Shown: positions 44,838 to 55,671 of the stretch, piece by piece
How positions within the stretch are numbered: the first letter of the stretch is position 1
How the letters are laid out: every line of letters starts with the position of its first letter
DNA from: Tolypocladium sp. Sup5 PDA-1
Lineage: Eukaryota; Ascomycota; Sordariomycetes; Hypocreales; Ophiocordycipitaceae
DNA length: 64,000 bases
Direction of reading: 5' to 3'
Assembly (NCBI GenBank): GCA_000750105.3
Contig: JPHH03000004.1
Coordinates: 434,001 to 498,000 of the forward strand
Position numbers and translations under genes: made by a program
Notes under the pieces: generated by a model
Told to the model about the DNA's origin: nothing
Databases searched by the model: none
The model's input: only the letters and a program-made list of their open reading frames with translations

Positions 44838-45932
44838 TCAGCTCACGTCAATGGCGTCCAGCTCGGCATAAATCTCCCTCTTGACGCGCTCGTCCGCCCA
44901 GCACATGTCCACGGCGTTCCTCGCCAGCCGCACCATCTCCGCGTTGGACAAGCCCGCGTAGTGGTACGCCTTCTGCATGTTGCCGTCGATCCACACGTCG
45001 TGCATGTACACGGGGTCGTCGCTGTTGATGCAGAAGGTAACGCCGCGGTCCAGCAGCGCGCGCAGCTTCGGGAAGAGCACGTCGGTCGCGGTCCGGCGGT
45101 GGTACGCGTGCGGGCACAGCGTTAGGCCGATGCGCCGCTCGTTGAGGCCGGCGACGAGCTCCGCGCGGTCCAGCACGTCGAGCCCGTGGTCGATGCGCTC
45201 GACGCCCACGTCGACGATGGCCTGCCGGATGTGCTCGTGCGTGTCCTTTTGCCCAAAGTCGCAGTGCGTCGTCGTGTGCAGGCCGTCGGCCCTGGCGCGC
45301 GCAAAGGCCGCCCGGAAGAGTAGAGGCGGCCGCTCGAAGGCGTTGCTCGCGAGGCCGACGGCGTGGAAGAGGCCCTTGCCGCCGCCGTCGCGATGCCTCG
45401 CCCAGGGGAGCGCCGTCTGGTATGCGGCCTCGCCGTCCTCGACGGGCTCGTCGCGGAGGAAGCAGAAGATCCAGTTGGAACGCACGCCGTACTCGGCCGC
45501 GCCGTCGTGCTGCGCCCGCAGATAACCGTTGAGCACATGCTCCGCGGCGACGCCTCTCCGCGTGTGCGCCTGGATGTCGAAGAATGGCTCGACGTAGCGC
45601 ACGTTCATGGCCCGGCACCGCTCGAGGTAGGCCATGGCCAGCTCGTAGAAGTCGTCTTCCTGGAGCAGGACCTCGCAGCCCGCGAAGTAGGCCTCGAGAA
45701 AGGTCGGCACGTCCTTGCGGCCGCCGAGCTCGGGGCGGTGGTTGTAGGTGACCCTGTACGACTCGAGCAGCGCCTCGTAGGTGCTGTACGTCTGGTCCCT
45801 GAACTTGAGGGCTACATTGTTGCGCTGCGCGAGCTTCCAGCGGAGCGCGGGCTGCAGCGTGCCCTCGATGTGGATGTGCAGCTCGACCTTGGGCAGGGAG
45901 GCGATGAAGGGGGAGATGGCGAGGCCGTCCAT
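44838..45932 (-). CDS. Adenosine/adenine deaminase-family enzyme with HCD variant motif
   Basis: Intronless 364-aa metal-dependent amidohydrolase of the adenosine/AMP/adenine deaminase family, expected to release ammonia from a purine or similar amine. Zinc ligands are visible: His19 and His21 in ELHIHIEG, His223, and Asp305-Asp306 in NSDDP, plus the catalytic His249 in RIDHG. The usual HAGE motif with the proton-shuttling Glu is replaced by HCDFGQKDTHEHI (residues 223-235). I recall related fungal and bacterial sequences with HCDxxQ here, so this is probably a subfamily trait, but it makes canonical adenosine deaminase activity uncertain. The substrate is unassigned. The gene lies between two MFS transporter genes. 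The stop is 178 bp from the convergent exporter stop. Confidence 0.85.
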   Translation of the reverse strand: MDGLAISPFIASLPKVELHIHIEGTLQPALRWKLAQRNNVALKFRDQTYSTYEALLESYRVTYNHRPELGGRKDVPTFLEAYFAGCEVLLQEDDFYELAMAYLERCRAMNVRYVEPFFDIQAHTRRGVAAEHVLNGYLRAQHDGAAEYGVRSNWIFCFLRDEPVEDGEAAYQTALPWARHRDGGGKGLFHAVGLASNAFERPPLLFRAAFARARADGLHTTTHCDFGQKDTHEHIRQAIVDVGVERIDHGLDVLDRAELVAGLNERRIGLTLCPHAYHRRTATDVLFPKLRALLDRGVTFCINSDDPVYMHDVWIDGNMQKAYHYAGLSNAEMVRLARNAVDMCWADERVKREIYAELDAIDVS

Positions 45933-46801
45933 GATGCGATGTCGCCAGGACCAGAATGGAGTGCCTGTTTGACGGTGTCCGGAATGCGCCGTGCCCAGTC
46001 AGAGTTGTTGTTGCGAGATATGAAAGAGGTCTGGTTCCTTCTTGATAGCTGCTGGTAAGTATTGATAAGGCCCGCCGTGTAAGCCGCTCCGTGTCCAGTG
46101 ACTCCTCCCGTCGAGGATGGCGATCTCCGCTTTGTGGCACATCGGGAACTCGCCGGTCGGTGGATGCGGACTCGAGGCCATTGGCCAATGTCCTATTATG
46201 AATCGGTCAACTTCCAAGGTTGTTTTGAACTTTTTGATGGGATTTCGGGGGGTCTGGGCCGAGCCGGGTTTAGCGATCCCGCGGCGTCGGTTCGTCGCAA
46301 CAGGCATTGGCAGTGTGGCACAGAGTCGACGATCCACCACACCCAACCCCCACAGTTGGCAGGCGGACTACGAATGAATACCCTGCTTCCTTTATCGCGG
46401 CTCGTCTCTCGGTCGTTGTCCGTAGTGCGCACGTCTCCGTCCGTCCAAGGCTCCCGTTGTCACGGCGGTCCGCCGGCCGGGGACCTGCACGCGACAGTGG
46501 ATCGCTGGATTCCCCCACGCAGCACCATCAGCCGGGGCAACGGGGATGCGTACATATGTACTATCAATGGCGCGGCTGGTTGATCAGCTTGTTGCCGATC
46601 TCGGGCAGCTAGACGACAATCATTGCCAGCCGGCACTCGCCGCTGTCTGCATGCACGATAAGCCTAGGCACACGTTCTCTCGTGAGGGGGGATCATACGG
46701 GGACAACACCAGTGCGTCGCGCGAGTCTGTGTCTGGGGGCCTATGGGGTGCAGCGACGCCACCATATATCACCCGGGCAGCAGTTCCTCTACTTATGAGT
46801 G
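45933..46801. promoter_or_regulatory. Divergent promoter region (deaminase-like / MFS)
   Basis: About 870 bp between two divergently transcribed genes. No exon, repeat or RNA gene was recognised. It should contain both promoters. Confidence 0.5.
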
Positions 46802-48470
46802 ATGGGCTCCCCCACTCACGGCGGCAGTTCGAGTCTCGCCGACGAGTCTCTTCGTTCTGCAGAGGCTGAACCGCTGCTCAGTCGCCGCAACATGGCACCG
46901 TCTCCTCCCTCCGCCGAGCCGGCTCGCCTCGAGACCGGCCCGGACGCCGGCGTGGCGCGCCGCGTGCTCAAGAAGATCGACCGCGCCATCATCCCCCTCC
47001 TCTTCGTCACCTACATGCTCAACTTTATGGACAAGATCATCCTGTCCAGCGCCGCCGTCTTCGGCCTGCGGGACGACAACGTAAGTGGTGCACGCCTCCC
47101 CCAAGCAAGGGTACGGAAGCTCATGTGTCGTCGGACAGCATCTCGAGGGACAGCAGTACAGCTGGGTGGGCAGCATATTCTACTTTGGGTATCTCGTCTG
47201 GGAGTACCCAACCACCATCCTCATCGCCCGCCTGCCTACGGGCAAGTACCTTGCGGCCAACACCGTCTTCTGGGGCGCCGTCGTGGCTCTGACGGCGGCC
47301 TGCACCAGCTTTGGCGGCCTCATGGCTGTCCGGTTCCTCCTCGGGGTGGCCGAGGCGACCATCACGCCCGGCTTCATGTTCCTGACGTCGACCTGGTACA
47401 CGCGCGACGAGATGCCCACGCGCGTAGGCATCTGGTTCGCCGGCAACTCCGTCGGCGGCCTCGTCTCCAGCCTGCTCGCCTTTGGCATCGGCCACATCAA
47501 GGACGACGTGCACCCGTGGCGCTGGATGTACATCATCCTCGGCATCGCCACCTTCCTCTGGTCCATCCCCATGTTCTTGTTCCTCCCCGACAACATCTCC
47601 AAGGCCAAGTTCCTCACCCCGGAGGAGAGGCAGGTCGCCGCCGACCGCGTCGTCATCGCCGGCACGGGCAGCACCGAAAACTCGCGCTGGAAGTGGGAAC
47701 AGGTCGTCGAGTGCCTCGCCGACCCCAAGTCGTGGCTCATCTTCTGCATCAACCTGCTGTCCCAGATCCCCAACGGCAGCACGCAGAGCTTCTCCAACAT
47801 CGTCGTCGAGTCCTTTGGCTTCACCAACCTGCAGTCGACGCTCATCAACATCCCCTACTCGGTCATCACGGCCAGCGTCATCTACGGGACTGGCTACCTC
47901 TCGGGCCGCTTTCGCACGCTCAACTGCCTGCTCCTCGTCGCCGTCGTCCTGCCGTGCGTCGTCGGCGCCGCCGTCATCTACGCCCGCGACCGCGTCTCGC
48001 GCGGCGTCCAGCTCTTCGCCTACTTCCTGCTCTCGACCGGCCCGGCCGCCATGCCCCTCACCATGGCGCTCGTGCAGTCCAACTACCGCGGCGTCACCAA
48101 GAAGATGACCATTACGGCGATGCTCTTTGTCGCCTACTGCACGGGCAACATCTCGGGTCCGCACCTGTTCCGCAAGGAGGAGGCTCCGACCTACGCGACC
48201 GCGTTCCAGGCCATCATGATTTGCTACGCGCTGGTGATTCTCCTCGCCGTCGCCCTGAGGCTCTACCTGCAGTGGACGAACGCGAGGCGCACCAGGGAGG
48301 AGGGCTTCGAGGGGAACGCGGGCGCTGCCGGCGCAATGGCGGACGGCAAGGTGCCCTCGGCGCTCGACGGTAGAAACGTGGCGGATGCAGTGACCGAGGT
48401 CCAGCTACGGCCGGAGGACTATGAGGATGTGACGGACTGGAAGACTGTGGGCTTCAGGTATCGTCTGTAG
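46802..48470 (+). CDS. MFS transporter, allantoate permease (Dal5)-type
   Basis: Predicted 536-aa anion:cation symporter-type MFS protein. Two exons; intron 47081-47138 (donor GTAAGT). Signatures: VLKKIDRAIIPLLFVTYMLNFMDKIILSSAAVFGL (TM1), YSWVGSIFYFGYLVWEYP (TM2), RFLLGVAEATITPGF (TM4), TSTWYTRDEMPTRVGIWF, PWRWMYIILG, and a second half with QSNYRGVTKKMTITAMLFVAYC and GNISGP, all typical of the Dal5/allantoate permease family. Twelve TMs are expected, with a C-terminal cytosolic tail containing the acidic LRPEDYEDVTDWKTVGFRY. The start at 46802 was chosen as the first in-frame ATG; an in-frame ATG at 46892 is also possible. It diverges from the purine-deaminase-like gene, so uptake of a nitrogenous substrate for that enzyme is a reasonable guess. 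Confidence 0.9.
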
Positions 48471-49115
48471 CGTGACGATGAGCAGATCCTTTCAATACTT
48501 TGATTCGCGATGCAGACTGCATGCCATACATAGACACAAGAGTGATGCGTTGGTGAGGTGGGCTGGGACTCTGGGTGCCTGGGAGCCCGTGACTGCTTAG
48601 GTAGGCGACCGCGCAACTACGTATTCGCCAGCATAGTTTCGATCCTTCCGTCGCATTCCTCAGTGCATTCTTTCAGACCGAATGCAGCCATTTTGGCTCG
48701 GCCTTTGGTGCGCAAGCTGTCCGTCCTGGCAGCGCAGTGAGCACATCGCGAGTTGGATACTAGTCCGTACGATGTACGAAGTACGGATACGAAGTACGGA
48801 TAGCCTACTCGTACGTGCCCAAGATGCCCTGCCTTGCCTGCCTTGCCTGCTTGCTTATCCTGCTTACGTAAGGTTTTCTCCAACCACTGACGGGGGACCT
48901 TGTGCTTGTGCTCCACAAATGTGGCCACTGTGGTGCAAAGGCATGGGAGCGGATTAACTGTTCTCCGGAGACACATCAGAAACTTGAAATGTCGCCGCAC
49001 CTCGCAGCTTGTCGGTCGCCTCTACTTCAACACAACACGTCCAAAGTGCCTCTGCATTTTGACATCCCCCCCCTCCGTCCTGCGCAACGCCCCCCGAACG
49101 AAACGGACCGGCAAG
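48471..49115. other. Intergenic region between MFS gene and MSL5, with CGTAC repeats
   Basis: About 640 bp in tandem orientation. It holds a dense cluster of TACGGA/TCCGTA and GTACGAAGTAC units at 48763-48815 and short CCTTGCCTG repeats at about 48830-48850. No gene was recognised; the last 100 bp should be the MSL5 leader. Confidence 0.5.
48763..48815. repeat. Short CGTAC-type repeat cluster
   Basis: Contains CCGTAC, two copies of GTACGAAGTACGGAT-like units and CTCGTACG in 53 bp. The same type of motif recurs in many intergenic spaces of this window. Confidence 0.75.
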
Positions 49116-51299
49116 ATGGCTTGGCGAAACCAGGGCATCACGGGTTCGAACAACATCCCCTTGGGCAAGCGACGCTTTGGTGGCGAGCTCGAAGAGGATG
49201 GCGTCGTCGACCGCGAGCTCAAGCGTGGCCGCGACCCTGAACCGCGCAGCATCGCCGACGGCCCTCGCCAGCGAAAGAAGCGCAACCGTTGGGGCGAGGC
49301 GTCAGAGAACAAGGCTGCTGGCCTCATGGGCCTGCCCACCGCCATCATGTCCAACATGACCAGCGAGCAGCTCGAGGCGTACACGCTTCACCTCCGTATC
49401 GAGGAAATCAGCCAGAAGCTGCGCATCGACGATGTGGTCCCGGCAGACGGCGACAGGTATGCAACGCCTCCACCCCCTCTCGTTCATGACGACCTGCGTG
49501 ATGCTAACTTTGCTTTTCCCTCAGATCGCCGTCGCCGGCACCGCAGTACGACAACCATGGCCGACGTATCAACACCCGCGAGTACCGATACCGCAAGCGT
49601 CTTGAGGACGAGCGCCACAAACTCATCGAAAGGGCCATGAAGACTATTCCGAACTACCACCCGCCACAAGACTATCGACGACCGACCAAGACCCAGGAGA
49701 AGGTCTACGTGCCAGTTAATGACTATCCGGAGATTAACTTCAGTATGATTGCTAACCCTCTTTCCCCAACCAAACTTCACTCCCCTTTCATTTTCTCGTT
49801 CTTTCCGTCTTGTCTTTCACGATCCGTTTCCCGCACTCTCTTCTCATTTTCGGTCTTTGCCCAACCCGTCAGCTTCCTGTTTGTTGTTCATCGTTCTTCA
49901 CGGTTGGTCAGGTTCGCCGCCGCTTCACCGTGGTGTCCAGAGTCGCCTGATCCTTTGTCGAGCGTTGGCACCTCCCCCCGCTGTTTAACCTCTTGACCAT
50001 GACAGTTTTCCAGATACTAACACCTAGCTCAAGTCGGTTTACTTATCGGTCCCCGTGGCAATACCTTGAAGAAGATGGAGCAAGATTCTGGCGCCAAGAT
50101 TGCCATTCGTGGCAAGGGCTCCGTCAAGGAGGGTAAAGGACGCTCCGACGCGGCTCACTCCAGCAACCAAGAGGAAGATCTTCACTGTCTCATCATGGCC
50201 GACACCGAGGAGAAGATCAACAAGGCCAAGCAGCTGATTCATAATGTGATCGAGACGGTAAGCCGCACGCATGACCCCCCTCGCAAACTCTTGAGAAATA
50301 AATGCTCATCCACATCAACCTAGGCCGCGTCGATCCCGGAGGGGCAGAACGAACTTAAGCGCAACCAGCTTCGGGAGCTCGCTGCGCTCAACGGAACTTT
50401 GCGAGACGATGAAAACCAGGCCTGCCAGAACTGCGGTAAGATTGGGCATCGCAAGTATGATTGTCCTGAGCGACAGAATTTCACCGCCAGCATCATCTGC
50501 CGCGTGTGTGGCAATGCAGGACATATGGCTCGCGACTGCCCAGACCGCCAGAGAGGCGCCAGCTGGCGCAACGATGCCAACGGCGCGCGCCCTGCTGCGG
50601 GCAGAATTGGAGGAGGCGATGCCGTGGATCGCGAGATGGAGGTACGTCGCACCCTTGCACGGACAGCTGCGCGAACACATATGCTAACCATGGCTGTAGC
50701 AACTCATGCAAGAGCTCGGTGGAGGGTCTGGCGCTGCCCCAGCCCAGATTGAAGCTGGCCCTGGCGGCGGCCAGGAGAATGGAGACGCCAAGCCGTGGCA
50801 GCGTGCCCCCACTGGCGGACCTGCTCCGTGGCGCTCGCGTAACCAAGATGCTAACGACGGAGGCTCTGGAGGCTCTGCGGCCCCCTGGGCCCGCGAACGC
50901 ACCCGTGGGCATGAAAGCCAGTCTGACGGCTACTATGGTCAGGCCTACGGCTCTGCACCCGGAGCCGCCCCTCCCGCCGCCCCTGGTGCTGCCCCGTGGC
51001 ACCAGGCGCCTGCTGCCGCAACTCAGAATGGTGTCAATGGTTATCCTGGCTATCCTGGATATGGTGGCTACGGTGGAGCGCCCGGCATGGGAGCTCCGCC
51101 CGGCATGGGAGCCGCGCCAGGCCCGCCGCCTGGCCTTCCTCCGGCCGGCCTATCTGCGCCTCCTGGCCTGGGCGGCGTCAACGCTCTCATTCATCAGTAT
51201 TCGGGTGGCGCTCCGCCTCCTCCTCCCCCATCTGGCGAGGCTCCTCCGCCTCCGCCTCCGACCAACCAGCCGCCGCCGCCTCCTCCTCCCGGCGCCTAG
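49116..51299 (+). CDS. MSL5: Branchpoint-bridging protein (SF1/BBP)
   Basis: Predicted 566-aa SF1/BBP, which binds the intron branch-point UACUAAC in the earliest spliceosomal complex. Five exons; introns at 49457-49524, 49743-50033, 50258-50323 and 50642-50699. Order of elements: U2AF-interacting N-terminus with RKKRNRWGE, the conserved PTAIMSNMTSEQLEAY block, QYDNHGRRINTREYRYR, KH-QUA2 domain at about 165-265 (NFIGLLIGPRGNT spans the second splice site), two CCHC zinc knuckles at about 295-308 and 320-334 (CQNCGKIGHRKYDC and CRVCGNAGHMARDC), then a Gly/Pro-rich C-terminus with poly-Pro tracts. The second intron is 291 nt, much longer than others here, splits the KH domain, and carries a perfect TACTAAC close to its 3' end. 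Confidence 0.95.
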
Positions 51300-52282
51300 T
51301 CTGAATCCGAGGTACCGATCGAGCCCGTCGCTAACTACTGATGCTTGACTGGAAGCGGCCGCAACAAGATACTCACAATCAGACACAGGGCAGTTTGGCC
51401 CTCTTGGCGAGTTGGTCTCGGTGTAATTCAGTTCGCGTCACGTCGATTGCAGTTTTCGATATCCGTCATGTTTGTGGAGCAGGTGCCGGCACAACAGATT
51501 GAGGTGCGAGCCAGCTTTCGTGGAGGCAACCCTCATTTCAAAGGTAACAGGGAAACGGCGTCAACGGACTAATTGCACAGGCACTGTACTATAGCTGCTG
51601 CTTTGCTGCTTTAATTAGGTAGAAGAAGAGAAAAATCGGTGGTCGTACTCTGGGGTTGCATTGTTTGTGTGACTTGGTGGTCCATTCAAGCCAGGCATGA
51701 AGCCATGACCGTGCGACGTCCTGCTGTACCCGTTGGTTGGACTAGCGGAGATAACATACAGTAGTGTTGGTTTTCCTAGCGGAGACCAACTTACTAGGGG
51801 GGACCAACTTAACTTTAGTTGTTGGTTTTCCTAGCGGAGTTAGTTGGTCTCCGCTACCTAGGTCCAACCAACGGGTATTAGCGTTCTGTGGCACTGCCTG
51901 TGGCTCTGGCCGCTGCTGGAAATCCGAGAGTGACGTTGGGTCCACCCACTCAGCTATCCACCCCAGCCGGGAAGCTGCGACCGAGGCGGGCGGCAAGCAC
52001 TTCGTAGCACGACACCTCCGCTCCCTTCTTTCATCTTTCAACACCGTGGATGTGCTGTTACGCAGCAACATCTCCTACCCGCCACCTATACATACCTAGT
52101 TGCACGGCCAGCTCCGACGACGAGGTACGCGCAGCATGATCCTGCAGAACCACCTGTTGCTCCGATAGTTCTTGGCATCGCGTGCTGCCTGCCCCTCTCA
52201 CCTCCTCAAACCCCTTCTCGAGCCCTCGCCCAGAGCATTGATATCCCGTCTTGAGCTTCGCCACCAGCGCCTTTGCTGCATC
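51300..52282. other. Intergenic region between MSL5 and PFF1 (contains MITE-like element)
   Basis: About 980 bp in tandem orientation. It includes the MSL5 3' UTR, a 151-bp inverted-repeat element at 51727-51877, and the PFF1 promoter. No other gene was seen. Confidence 0.55.
51727..51877. mobile_element. MITE-like element with terminal inverted repeats and TA target duplication
   Basis: A 151-bp segment bounded by perfect 16-bp inverted repeats, TACCCGTTGGTTGGAC at the left end and its reverse complement at the right. Past a 5-nt offset the arms pair again for 9 bp (TAGCGGAGA). The outermost TA on each side may be the target-site duplication, as in Tc1/mariner-type insertions. Inside there are two copies of GTTGGTTTTCCTAGCGGAG (51766-51784 and 51821-51839) and several GGACCAACTT-like units, so the whole could fold into nested hairpins. 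No coding capacity. It sits in the MSL5-PFF1 intergenic space. Family assignment would need other copies in the genome. Confidence 0.7.
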
Positions 52283-55200
52283 ATGAAGTGCGGCAACCCA
52301 TTCGCCTTCCGGCCCGGCCCGGTTACCTTCTGGACCACCGTAATCTACCTCGCCGTCGTCGTCCCCCTGCTCTACGTCCACGAAACGGTTCCTTCTGCGC
52401 CATCTGACAAGGCCCTCTATCCTGGGATTAACCTGACAGAGGCATGGCTTGATCTACAGACCATTACTAGGACCCATCATCCGTATAACAGCCATGAGAA
52501 TGACCGCGTTCGCGAGTTCCTCATCGACCGCTCGAAGCAGATCCTGGATCGCAACGGGGCGGCGTATGCGACGGAGATGTCTGGCGGAGTGGCTTGGAGA
52601 CACAGGTGCGTGCAATATCCAAGATGCGAATGCTTGTGTTGTTTGGTTTTGCCAGTTTCGCTGACGAGGTGCAGTCTAGAAACTTCCGCCGACGGCCAAG
52701 TGGGCGATACTCCCAGGTCAACAGCGAAAGCGCCCGGGGCCACCATCTTCGACGATCGCATATCCAACGTTACATACACCTACAAAGGCGCGTCAGGATG
52801 GATTGGCCAATACTTTGAAGGCAGTAACTTCTACGTGTACATCCACGGCAAGGAGGACCCCGAAGGTGACTGGTGGCAGTCTGAGGTGGGATTCACAGCT
52901 TCGCGCCGTACTGGTGGCGTTCTTGTGAACTGCCACTTTGATTCGTACGTCATCGCTGGACTCCTTTCTTCCGTTGTGTTTGTCACTGAATTTCATCTCC
53001 AGGGTATCGACCGGTTATGGAGCCACTGATGATGGCATGGCGTGTGTGTCGATGCTGCAGCTGCTCAGCTACTTCACCTCGGAAGGCCGCCAGCCAAAGA
53101 ACGGCATCGTTCTGCTCTTCAACAACGCCGAGGAGGACGGCCTCTTGGGCGCCCGCGCATTTGGCTACAGCCCGTTGCTCAAGTTCTGCCACACATTTGT
53201 CAATCTCGAGGGAGCTGGGGCGGGCGGCCGTGCCATGCTGTTTCGTACGACGGATCTTCAAACTGCAGAGGCGTATGGCACAAGCCCTCACCCCTTCGGC
53301 TCCGTTGTTGCGGCAAATGCCTTTGAGAGAGGCGTAATCAAGAGCGGCACCGACTATGAGGTGTTTGCTGGCACTTTTGGCCAGCGCGGGCTGGACATTG
53401 CCTTCTATGAGCAGCGCTCACGCTATCACACGGAAGAGGACGATGCACGTCACACCTCCATCGACAGCATTTGGCATATGCTCTCAGCGGCCTTGGCGTC
53501 AACAGAGACACTGTCCAAGACAACCAGCACCATCTTCAATGGCCCTCGCTCTGACGGAAGGAAGGACCTTGTCCAGAACGGCAGGCCAACTGAGGGCGTC
53601 TGGTTTGACTGGTTCGGCAGTGCGTGGGCCGCATTCCCGCTTAGAGGGCTGTTTGCCTGGTCCTTGACGCTCCTCGTTGCCACGCCGCTGGTGCTCCTCG
53701 TAGTGACCTACTTGTTGATACGGAACGACAAGTACTACTTCTTTGCTAGGGACATCAAGATGCACTCGGAACTTGACGAGGACCCAGTCGCCTTGGGAGG
53801 ATGGAGAGGCTTCTTCCGCTTCCCTCTCGCATTGGTCTTTGCTGGCGCCTCGACTGTTGCGTCGGTGTATCTGCTCGCAAAGTTCAACCCGCTCATTGTA
53901 TACAGTAGTGGCTACGCCGTGTAAGTCACCAATGGCGAATCACTCATGGGCTCTTGTTTTGCTGACAATTGCGCAGTTGGGCGATGATGATATCGCTGTT
54001 CTATTTCACCTTCTGGCTGATCATGCGCGGATCGAGCTTCGTTCGACCCAGCGCGCTTCACCGGGGCTTCGTCATGGTTTGGCTCTTCATAATTACGTGG
54101 ATTATCCAGGTGTTTGCCGCCGTCGCCGAGGATCGGATGCACATTGGCGCTCTCTACTTTTCCGCATTTCTTCACACGGCAGTCTTTGTGTCATTGCTGG
54201 TCTCTTTGCTGGAACAATTTGCGCTGCCAGGCAAGCACGATTTCGCTCGTCAGCTTCACGACGCGCACCAGGATGAAGACCTACTCGCCGCCCACGAAGG
54301 GGACGATGCTCCGATCGCCGAAGAGGGCAATGACGAAGCCAACGCAGACGATGAGGCCGGCGACGATGCAGCGAGTCCGACGGAGACCACACCGCTTAGG
54401 GCCGGTGAACAGGGGTACGGTTCGAACAGCCCGACGACGTTTGCCAGCACGTACCGGCGGTCCGTCGCGGCAGAAACACCGGCGGCGCCCAGCATGCGGA
54501 GCTATCCGCCGTACGAGCACGAGCAGTCCTGGTCAGGGCGGCTCCCAACCTGGACCTGGTTCATGCAGCTGCTGCTCCTCGCACCGGTGCACGTCATCCT
54601 ACTCGGGAACCTTGGTCTTGTTCAAACAACGTCGATGGCGATGACGGGTACGGATGGCAGCAGCTTGCTGGCCCCGTTGATGGGGGTCGGCGTTATGAGT
54701 ATCCTGTTGCTGCTTCCCCTGACGCCCTTTATCCACAGGGTCACCCACCACGTTCCCGTGTTTCTCCTCCTTGTCTTCATGGGTACGCTCATTTACAACC
54801 TGGCTGCGTTCCCCTTTTCCAACAACAATCGCTTCAAGCTCAGGTTCCAGCAGACTGTCGATCTCGACAAGGGGACCAACGTCGTCGCGTTGACAGGTTT
54901 AGAGGGCTTCGTCCGACCCGTCATCGCGTCTGTTCCGGCGGCTGCGGGGCAGGAGATTAAGTGCCACGGGTCAGATGCAACGGGTCTCGTGGATTGCCTA
55001 TACGACGCGTCTTCCCTGCCGCCCAACCCTGCCGATGGTGAAAATCTCGAAAGTCTGGTTTCGGTGAAGGCTGCCAAGTCATCCGACGGAAGGTCTGCCA
55101 GCCTCCAGATCGGTGCCTTGAACACGAGGATGTGCTACCTCGATGTCTCGGACCCCGTTTTTGGCTTTTCCGTTGAAGGTGGTGGCGCCAGAGATGACCG

Positions 55201-55591
55201 ATTTGGCGCTTTGCCTGCGGATGGCTTTCAGCACCTGCAAATATGGCGACGGACATGGGATGGACATTGGAATGTGACGCTACAGTTAACTGATGGTGGT
55301 CGCGCAAGAGCAGGCGATACCCTTCAAGTGAAGCCCGAAGTCGAAGATCTCGAAGAGCCTGCCGATGGCGAGCTCAAACTTGGGTCGGCCGCGGCTGCAT
55401 CTTCCACGTCCATCAGCGAACAGGCCAATCCACTTGAGGTGACAGTCAGGTGCGTTTGGGACGATGCGAACAAGGCAGCCAAGATTCCAGCGCTGCACGA
55501 GTTGATGAAGTATATGCCCAAGTGGGCCATTGTCACGAAGAAGGCCCTTGGGCTCGTGCAGGTAAAGAAGACGTACAAGGTGCCTTCTTGA
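52283..55591 (+). CDS. PFF1: Vacuolar membrane protease, M28 family
   Basis: Predicted 1041-aa multi-pass vacuolar metalloprotease (yeast Pff1/YBR074W type). Four exons; introns at 52606-52674, 52945-53002 and 53921-53976. N-terminal TM (FWTTVIYLAVVVPLLYV, about 16-32) is followed by a lumenal M28 zinc-peptidase domain: His195-Asp197 in NCHFDS, Asp207 in GATDDG, Glu241-Glu242 in NNAEEDG, and a later His in RYHTEEDD. The second intron falls exactly within the Ser codon after the HFD metal ligand. Then come about eight more TM segments (for example LFAWSLTLLVATPLVLLVVTYL), an acidic cytosolic loop with EGDDAPIAEEGNDEANADDE, and a C-terminal soluble beta-rich domain. Length and order match the family. 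Confidence 0.93.
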
Positions 55592-55671
55592 GCGGCCCAC
55601 CCTGTCATCGAGTAGAGCTACTGATAGTGAATTAATGCTAAATATTGATGCTGCAAGATGGAAATTGCGTC

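Noticed and set aside
44848..46188. 446-codon alternative frame over the deaminase-like gene
   Set aside because: Arg/Ala/His-rich shadow in a different frame of the same strand.
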